NCBI GenBank assembly: GCA_037441725.1
Contig: JBBIRT010000086.1
Location: 1 to 13,469, forward strand
Length of the DNA: 13,469 bases
Reading direction: 5' to 3'
Origin: JBBIRT01 sp037441725
GTDB lineage: Bacteria > Desulfobacterota > BSN033 > UBA1163
How positions within the stretch are numbered: position 1 is the stretch's first letter; each line of letters opens with the position of its first letter. The translations under genes were made by a program, and so were the position numbers. Below, one piece after another: positions 1 to 4,804 of this stretch. The notes beneath the pieces are model-generated. The model searched no databases. It saw nothing but the letters and a program-made list of their open reading frames with translations, and was not told the DNA's origin.

Positions 1-69
1 CGAATGCTGGGTCTGCGCGGATGCCTTGCGTGCAAGTGGTCGGCCGTTCAAATCGGCTCGCCCCGACCA
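1..69 (+). tRNA. 3' part of a proline-type tRNA, or tRNA-derived attachment copy (cut by window start)
   Basis: A clear tRNA 3' end is visible. The T stem GGCCG (42-46) pairs with CGGCT (54-58) around the loop TTCAAAT (47-53). The 3' acceptor strand CGCCCCG (59-65) is followed by discriminator A66 and an encoded CCA (67-69). G72 with A73 implies a C1-G72 first pair, which is typical of tRNA-Pro. A five-base variable loop (37-41) and a 3' anticodon strand GCAAG (32-36) also fit. The partner strand at 20-24 (GATGC) leaves two mismatches, and the loop would read TGC rather than a proline anticodon. The D-arm is also poor. Either this is a degenerate tRNA, or only about 30-69 is tRNA-derived, as happens when an integrative element duplicates the 3' end of its target tRNA. 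The 5' half lies outside the window. Confidence 0.5.
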
Positions 70-117
70 TAAATAAATGAAGAATGATTAGTGAGGAGTG
101 AGAAGTCATTAATGTTT

Positions 118-215
118 AGGCCGAACGACTGCGGGAGAGCAGGAGGGTGCCGTTGCGACGAATAAGGAGCGACTCTTGGCACGCCGCTTAGTATAAGGCC
201 GAAAAAGGGGGCAGT
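118..215. repeat. GC-rich intergenic repeat-like block
   Basis: This block stands out in composition from the AT-rich flanks. It is bounded by two copies of the 8-mer AGGCCGAA (118-125 and 196-203). Inside, GTGCC (147-151) can pair with GGCAC (178-182), and the pentamer GCGAC occurs twice (155-159 and 169-173). The arrangement suggests a dispersed intergenic repeat or a small structured RNA. I cannot match it to a known RNA family. Parts loosely resemble glycine riboswitch signatures (GGGAGAG at 131-137), but the aptamer core is not there. Whether it is repeated in the genome cannot be seen from this window. Confidence 0.3.
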
Positions 216-647
216 TCTATTTTTACAGAAAATCTGGATAGAAGAAAAATACATGTCACCCATTTAAAAGGCACCTATCGAGAGAAAACCGTAGTTTCTT
301 TGAATTTGCGGTGTCCGCCTCAAAATGAGATGTTGATGATATTCTAAGCTCAGGATGGAGCGGTTGACCAATCAGACCTCGTGGTTTATGACCTACCCCA
401 ACCCACTCCTCCTTAAATGTTCTCAGCGTTTCTCCAACCATCCCATGCCATTCGAAAGCTTCTTCTTAAATACCCTTCTCCCAATGCGCCCATTACCGCT
501 CAAACACTGACAAAATGTCAAATTATGTAAAAAATGAGCACTATTGGGCTAAAATGGAGAGAAACCAGTAATTGAGGCATATTAAAAACCTTTTTAATTT
601 TAAATAATTAAAGACAAATAGATTATTTTCAAAAGAATCTCAATTAT

Positions 648-663
648 TGGTATCTTTTTTGCT
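648..663 (+). promoter_or_regulatory. Possible sigma-54 (-24/-12) promoter upstream of the histidine kinase gene
   Basis: TGGTAT (648-653), five bases, then TTGCT (659-663) gives the GG-N10-GC spacing of sigma-54 promoters (GG 649-650, GC 661-662). The match is imperfect, with TGGTAT instead of TGGCAC. The expected transcript start near 674 leaves only about 6 bases before the ATG at 680, with no room for a ribosome binding site. It could be chance in an AT-rich region. Confidence 0.25.
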
Positions 664-679
664 CTAATTAAAAATAAAT

Positions 680-2614
680 ATGAAAGATAAAGACAAAAAG
701 AAGGTTATTATAACCCTTCGTTGGACTGCCATTATCGTTACCTCCTACCTCATTCTGTTTGGTAGAGGACAGGTAGCCAATATTGGTTTAAGTCACTTAT
801 TAATTATAGGTTATCTTATCTCCAATCTTATACTCATCTTCCTTCCTGAAACATGGTTTTCAAAACTAAAATTTTTTTACCCCCTTGTTCTTTTTGATAC
901 TGGAATTGTAACCTTTGGGATGTATCTTTCAGAGAAGATGACATCTGATTTTTATATCGTTTTCTTTCTCATCATCATCTTTGCATCCGTCAGTAGAAAT
1001 TTTAAATTGTTAATGGTGATCGGGGGGATCACAGCGCTCCTTTATGGGATCCTTCTCTATTCCTGGGGACTTTTAACCTCACAGGATAGTATCAGCTATA
1101 CCCTTCGAATTCCATTCATCTTCATCATGACTGCCTTTTATGGATATATTGTCCAGACCTTGAGCAAGGAGAAACGAAAGGCCGTCATCCTATCCGAAGA
1201 TAAATATCGAAGTCTCTTTGAAAATGCCAATGATGGAATTATTCTACTAAGGAGCCCTCAGGGGCAGATTGTGGATGTCAACCGAGAGGTGGAGAAGTCT
1301 ACTGGATATAACAAGCAAGAATTACTCTTCAAGGAAATCCTCGATCTGTTTGGGCAAGAGGAGAAAGAAAAAGCAAAACGATATCTTGAAGAAGTGAATG
1401 AGAGAGGAGAGGGAAGGACCGAATCTTTGGCCCTCCAGAGGAAAGATGGAAGTTTTCTGGAGATGGATTTGTCAATGAAGAAAATAGATTTGGGAGAGGA
1501 ATCCTTATGTCAGATGATCTTTCGGGATCTCACCGAGCAGAGAAAACTTGAGAAGAAGATCAGCGAGAGCAAGAGGAATCTCGAGGCCATTTTTGATGGT
1601 ATCCGGGATCAACTCTCCCTTCAGTCTTTAGACTATAGAATCTTACGAGTCAATCGAGCCGTTGTAGAGAAATATAATACCACCTACAATGAATTGATCA
1701 ATCGCAGATGTTATAAGGCCTTTTTTCAGAGAGCCCTTCCTTGTGAAAAATGCCCGATATCCATCACCATCGAAACCAAACGACCCTCTTCATCCACTAT
1801 GAAGATCTCTAAGGATAATACGACCCTTCAAATCTTTTCTTATCCCATCTTAGATGAAAAGGGAAATCTCGTCTCCGTTATTGAATATAAAAAGGATATC
1901 ACCGATGAGCAACGACTTCAGGAACAACTCATTCAGTCAGAAAAATTAGCAGGAATCGGGATATTGGCTTCAGGTATTACCCATGAAATCAATAATCCTC
2001 TAAGTGGCATTATGGGAATGGCAGAGCTTGCCTTGGAAGAGGAAGATCCTTCAAAGAAGAGAGAATATTTAGAAGATATCTTAAAGTGTGCTCAAAAGAT
2101 CAGTGACATTGTCAAGGGATTGAGGTCCTATTCTCGTGCTGCCAAAAAGGAGGAGCTTAGCCTGGTCGATCTCAATGAAGTGCTTGAGGAATCATGGAAA
2201 ATGGTTCGATTAGCAATCAAAGGGCCTCCAATAGAATTAATAAAAGAATTCCAACCTGTTGAAAAGATACAGGCAAACATGGGTGAGATTCAACAGGTCT
2301 TTACCAATCTTATTACCAATGCGTTCCAAGCAATGAATGGAAATGGAGGAACATTGAGACTGGCAACCCAATCCTTAAAGGATTCAATCCAAGTGAAAGT
2401 CAGTGATAATGGTATTGGAATCCCACAGAAATATCTCAATCAAATCTTTGACCCATTTTTTACAACGAAGAAGGTTGGTGAGGGGACAGGTCTTGGGCTG
2501 AATATCGTTTATCGAATTATCACAAAGCACCAGGGAACCATTGATGTGGAAAGCAAAGAACAGGTAGGAACAACCTTTACAATCAAATTTCCGAAAAGGA
2601 GTGAGGACTCGTGA
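680..2614 (+). CDS. Membrane-bound PAS-PAS sensor histidine kinase
   Basis: A 644-residue sensor kinase of a two-component system, acting at the inner membrane. Residues about 9-160 form roughly six hydrophobic membrane segments. Two PAS-like domains follow (about 170-290 and 300-415). The second carries a cysteine cluster, C344-x10-C355-x2-C358, which may bind a metal or sense redox state (inference). The dimerisation/phosphoacceptor helix has the motif THEINNPLSG, with H435 the predicted phosphorylated histidine. The ATPase domain shows a DNGIGIP box (D576, N577, G578), an FDPFFTTK box and a GTGLGL lid motif, so the catalytic core looks complete. The ATG at 680 is chosen because the first membrane helix starts soon after it; no clear Shine-Dalgarno sequence precedes it. 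The stop codon overlaps the receiver gene by 4 bases, so the two are probably co-translated partners. The signal sensed is unknown. Confidence 0.93.
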   Translation: MKDKDKKKVIITLRWTAIIVTSYLILFGRGQVANIGLSHLLIIGYLISNLILIFLPETWFSKLKFFYPLVLFDTGIVTFGMYLSEKMTSDFYIVFFLIIIFASVSRNFKLLMVIGGITALLYGILLYSWGLLTSQDSISYTLRIPFIFIMTAFYGYIVQTLSKEKRKAVILSEDKYRSLFENANDGIILLRSPQGQIVDVNREVEKSTGYNKQELLFKEILDLFGQEEKEKAKRYLEEVNERGEGRTESLALQRKDGSFLEMDLSMKKIDLGEESLCQMIFRDLTEQRKLEKKISESKRNLEAIFDGIRDQLSLQSLDYRILRVNRAVVEKYNTTYNELINRRCYKAFFQRALPCEKCPISITIETKRPSSSTMKISKDNTTLQIFSYPILDEKGNLVSVIEYKKDITDEQRLQEQLIQSEKLAGIGILASGITHEINNPLSGIMGMAELALEEEDPSKKREYLEDILKCAQKISDIVKGLRSYSRAAKKEELSLVDLNEVLEESWKMVRLAIKGPPIELIKEFQPVEKIQANMGEIQQVFTNLITNAFQAMNGNGGTLRLATQSLKDSIQVKVSDNGIGIPQKYLNQIFDPFFTTKKVGEGTGLGLNIVYRIITKHQGTIDVESKEQVGTTFTIKFPKRSEDS

Positions 2615-2982
2615 AAAGAAAAATATTAATTGTCGACGATGAAGAGGTGATCCGAAAATTTTTAAAAATTCATCTTTCAAAACTGGGTTATGAGGTAAGG
2701 GAAGCCATGGATGGGGAGCAGGCCATTGAAGAAATAAAGAAGGACGTTTTTGACCTTCTCATCTGTGATGTCCTCATGCCTAAGAAAGATGGATGGGAAG
2801 TGATTAAAGAAGTGAAGTCGGATCCAAAGACGAGGGACATCCCCGTGATTGTCTTGACGGCTAAGAATGAAGATGCAGATATGTTTAAGGGATATGATTT
2901 AGGAGCCAATTATTATATGACTAAACCCTTTACCAAATCCCAGCTCCTTTATGGGCTGCAATTGATGTTCAATGAATCTTAA
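2611..2982 (+). CDS. Stand-alone CheY-like response regulator receiver
   Basis: A 123-residue single receiver domain with no output domain. The phosphorylation site is complete: acidic pair D9-D10, phosphoacceptor D53 in LLICDVLMP, T83 and K105 in the TKPF motif. It should be phosphorylated by the overlapping histidine kinase and then act by protein-protein contact, or serve as a phosphate relay or sink. The start is GTG at 2611, four bases inside the kinase gene (GTGA overlap). AAGGAG at 2596-2601 serves as ribosome binding site. With no DNA-binding domain its target cannot be inferred. The transposase element starts only 11 bp after its stop codon, so any original downstream partner may have been displaced. 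Confidence 0.94.
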   Translation: MKRKILIVDDEEVIRKFLKIHLSKLGYEVREAMDGEQAIEEIKKDVFDLLICDVLMPKKDGWEVIKEVKSDPKTRDIPVIVLTAKNEDADMFKGYDLGANYYMTKPFTKSQLLYGLQLMFNES

Positions 2983-2993
2983 GCCAAAGCCTT

Positions 2994-3009
2994 GGGGTCA
3001 GGTCTCAAC
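2994..3009 (+). repeat. Left inverted repeat of the transposase element
   Basis: This 16-bp arm is the exact reverse complement of 4007-4022. It is followed almost at once by TTGACA (3012-3017), a good -35 hexamer, although no convincing -10 lies at the right distance. The inner bases after the 16-mer are only partly matched in the right end. Confidence 0.85.
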
Positions 3010-3067
3010 TCTTGACATCGATTTGTTATTGTGATAAGGGAGGTAAAAATATTTTGGAGAGATCGGC

Positions 3068-4018
3068 TTGGCAAGACCCCTGAGGATTGAGTTTCCAAAT
3101 GCCTTTTATCATGTGACCTCCCGTGGAAACGAACGAAAGACCCTATTCCGAAACAAAGGAGATCGGGAACGGTTTCTCTCCTACCTGGAATCTGCCCATC
3201 ATCGCTATGGGGCCATCCTGCATGTTTACTGCCTGATGGACAATCACTATCATCTTCTTTTAGAGACCCCTAGAGGCAACCTTTCTGAAATCCTCCACCA
3301 TATCAATGGAGCCTACACCACTTACTTTAATATCAAGCATGGGCGTTCAGGTCATCTTTTTCAGGGAAGATTTAAAGCGATTCTGGTTGAAAAGGATACC
3401 TACAGTCTGGAGTTATCCAGATATATCCACCTCAACCCAGTCCGTGCTGGGTTGGTTAAAGATCCATTAGAATATTCTTGGTCAAGCTACCGATATTACT
3501 CAGGAAGAGAAAGAGAGCCGCAATGGCTTACGACAGCATTGATCCTTGGGTACTTTGGTAGTTCGAGGGGGTCAGCTTATGGAAGATATAGGGGATTTGT
3601 GGAGGAGGGGATGATTAAGAGGTTGGAGAATCCTCTAAGAAAAGTGGTGGCCTCTACGTTTTTGGGGGGAGAGGGATTTATTCGGAGGGTGAGGGAGGAG
3701 TATTTGGAGGGTAGAAAGATTGACAGACGGAATGTTCCTTCTGTGAAAGGGGTTTTGAGGGGACCGACACCTGAGGAGATTGAGTTAGCAGTTACGGAGG
3801 TGATCGGAGAAGATCACCCTCTTTATCGGAAGTTATGCGTTTATTTGAGCCATCAGTGGAGTGGGTGGAGGCTTGAGGAGGTGGGGTCCCATTTTGGGAT
3901 GAAGGGGGCAGCGGTGAGTCAAATGAGTAGAAGATTTAAAGAGTTGATCGAGAGGGAAAAGGGGATAAGGAAACTCCTTGAAGCCCTAAAGGAGAAGCTG
4001 TTGAATGTTGAGACCTGA
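3068..4018 (+). CDS. REP-associated tyrosine transposase (Y1/HUH) with C-terminal helix-turn-helix
   Basis: A 316-residue transposase of the COG1943/TnpA-REP type, a single-strand DNA nuclease related to IS200/IS605. The N-terminus (MARPLRIEFPNAFYHVTSRG) is characteristic of the family and fixes the TTG start at 3068. GGAG at 3056-3059 is the ribosome binding site. The metal-binding HUH motif is H60-Y61-H62 in MDNHYHLLLE. The likely catalytic tyrosine is Y119 in YIHLNPVRAG. The protein is about twice the length of minimal IS200 transposases. The extra C-terminal part (about 240-305) contains a helix-turn-helix resembling the DnaA C-terminal domain (WRLEEVGSHFGMKGAAVSQ), probably for DNA recognition. 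The TGA stop (4016-4018) lies inside the right inverted repeat. All visible catalytic residues are present, so the gene may still be active. Confidence 0.92.
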   Translation: MARPLRIEFPNAFYHVTSRGNERKTLFRNKGDRERFLSYLESAHHRYGAILHVYCLMDNHYHLLLETPRGNLSEILHHINGAYTTYFNIKHGRSGHLFQGRFKAILVEKDTYSLELSRYIHLNPVRAGLVKDPLEYSWSSYRYYSGREREPQWLTTALILGYFGSSRGSAYGRYRGFVEEGMIKRLENPLRKVVASTFLGGEGFIRRVREEYLEGRKIDRRNVPSVKGVLRGPTPEEIELAVTEVIGEDHPLYRKLCVYLSHQWSGWRLEEVGSHFGMKGAAVSQMSRRFKELIEREKGIRKLLEALKEKLLNVET

Positions 4019-4022
4019 CCCC
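4007..4022 (-). repeat. Right inverted repeat of the transposase element
   Basis: GTTGAGACCTGACCCC is the exact reverse complement of the left arm (2994-3009). The last codons and the stop of the transposase gene are embedded in it, so the repeat sequence also constrains the C-terminus of the protein. Confidence 0.85.
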
Positions 4023-4040
4023 CTAAACGATAAAAAAAAT

Positions 4041-4068
4041 TTGACTTTATTTTTAAAAAAAATATAAT
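4041..4068 (+). promoter_or_regulatory. Sigma-70 promoter for rpsU and downstream genes
   Basis: TTGACT (4041-4046) and a perfect TATAAT (4063-4068) are separated by 16 bp in a very AT-rich stretch. Transcription would start near 4075, about 35 bases before the rpsU ATG. This is the best promoter match in the window and lies where the rpsU-yqeY-mutS2-dnaG-rpoD run begins. Confidence 0.8.
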
Positions 4069-4109
4069 TAATAATTTATAAATAATTGATGGAGGGAGGG
4101 GAAAAATGG

Positions 4110-4313
4110 ATGCCTGGCATTAAAATTAAGGAAAACGAATCCTTCGAAAATGCTCTTAGAAGATTTAAAAAACAGGTAGAGAAGACCGGGATATTATCAG
4201 AAATTCGAAAAAGAGAACATTACGAAAAGCCTAGTATCAAGAGGAAAAAGAAGGCGTTGGCCGCTAAGAAAAGGGCAATGAAGAGGATGAGGAAGATGAT
4301 GGAGAGGGGTTAA
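4110..4313 (+). CDS. rpsU: 30S ribosomal protein S21
   Basis: A 67-residue small, very basic ribosomal protein of the 30S subunit, involved in initiation on mRNA. The sequence MPGIKIKENESFENALRRFK, the stretch KTGILSEIRKREHYEKPS and the lysine/arginine-rich tail are typical of S21 and cover the whole family length. An in-frame TTG (4086) and ATG (4089) lie upstream, but the family N-terminus begins at the ATG at 4110. That ATG is preceded by a strong purine-rich ribosome binding site (GGAGGGAGGGG, 4091-4101). rpsU is the first gene of the macromolecular-synthesis operon in many bacteria. Here it is followed by yqeY after 2 bases. Confidence 0.96.
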   Translation: MPGIKIKENESFENALRRFKKQVEKTGILSEIRKREHYEKPSIKRKKKALAAKKRAMKRMRKMMERG

Positions 4314-4315
4314 GC

Positions 4316-4777
4316 ATGAGCCTTGAAGAGAGATTGCTTGAGGAAATGAAACTGGCAATGAAATCCAATGATAAATTCCGTCTTTCCACCATACGTATGA
4401 TCCGATCAGCCATTAAAAATAAGGAGATTGAGCTGAGGAAAAGATTGGAGGATGAGGATGTGGTGAGAGTGATTCAAGCTATGATGAGAAAGGGTGAGGA
4501 ATCGATAGATCAATTTCAGACAGGTGGACGGATGGACTTAGTTGAAAAAGAGAGAAAAGAAATTGAGATATTAAAATCCTTTCTCCCCCAACCCCTGAGC
4601 CAGGAAGAAATTATGGAGTTGATTGATCAAAGCATTCAAGAAACCCAGGCCTCGTCCCTGAAGGACATCGGAAAGGTGATGAAATCCATTATGCCCAAAA
4701 TTGGGGGGAAAGCCGATGGTAAATGGATCAATCAATTAGTGAAAGAGAGGCTTTCCCCTACAAATTCCTCCTCTTAA
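4316..4777 (+). CDS. yqeY: GatB/YqeY domain protein
   Basis: A 153-residue cytoplasmic protein of the YqeY family, related to the tail domain of the GatB subunit of the tRNA amidotransferase. Visible family features are an N-terminal helical segment (about 1-50: LEEMKLAMKSNDKFRLSTIR, then IRSAIKNKEIE) and a C-terminal part with LPQPLSQEEI and DIGKVMKSIMPKIGGKADG. Length is normal for the family. The ATG follows the rpsU stop by 2 bases and uses GGAGAGG inside the end of rpsU as ribosome binding site, so translation is probably coupled. The precise role is not established; it may bind tRNA or assist aminoacylation quality control. The neighbourhood between rpsU and the replication/transcription genes is a common one. 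Confidence 0.93.
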   Translation: MSLEERLLEEMKLAMKSNDKFRLSTIRMIRSAIKNKEIELRKRLEDEDVVRVIQAMMRKGEESIDQFQTGGRMDLVEKERKEIEILKSFLPQPLSQEEIMELIDQSIQETQASSLKDIGKVMKSIMPKIGGKADGKWINQLVKERLSPTNSSS

Positions 4778-4804
4778 TTGTAAATCAAATCTCCATTCAT
4801 TTTT

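Larger units (their letters stand above)
70..679. other. 610-bp stretch without a supportable gene
   Basis: No reading frame here looks like a recognisable protein. Positions 70-117 are AT-rich with short GTGAG-type repeats. Positions 118-215 are clearly more GC-rich and look like an intergenic repeat or structured element, listed separately. Positions 216-480 contain open frames on the minus strand, of which the longest (256-441) encodes nothing I recognise. From about 500 to 679 the sequence becomes strongly AT-rich, as expected for the upstream region of the sensor kinase gene. It contains the inverted repeats TGACA-AAA-TGTCA (508-520) and ATTAAAAA-CC-TTTTTAAT (581-598). Confidence 0.5.
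2994..4022 (+). mobile_element. REP-associated (RAYT-type) Y1 transposase element with 16-bp inverted repeats
   Basis: The transposase gene is framed by a perfect inverted repeat: GGGGTCAGGTCTCAAC at 2994-3009 and its exact reverse complement at 4007-4022. No target-site duplication is visible, as expected for HUH/Y1 transposition. The element is about 1.03 kb and carries one gene. It lies between the receiver gene and the rpsU promoter and disrupts neither. Confidence 0.75.

Noticed and set aside
118..215. Glycine riboswitch or other known riboswitch
   Set aside because: GGGAGAG and a GGAGCGACTCTTGGCA-like stretch are reminiscent, but the required core order and pairing are missing, and no glycine gene follows.
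48..263. Minus-strand frame of 71 codons crossing the tRNA end and the GC-rich block
   Set aside because: It overlaps the tRNA 3' end, has no clear ribosome binding site and changes composition midway. It looks like a chance translation of the repeat-like block.
256..441. Minus-strand frame of 61 codons
   Set aside because: No recognisable domain, and the frame is open only briefly upstream of its ATG. It could be a gene remnant, but nothing supports a call.
3012..3040. Strong promoter inside the left end of the transposase element
   Set aside because: TTGACA is a good -35, but the sequence 17 bp downstream (TAAGGG) is a poor -10, so only a weak promoter at best.
2994..4022. CRISPR or other array
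   Set aside because: Only two copies of the 16-mer exist, in inverted orientation and about 1 kb apart around one gene, which fits transposon ends.
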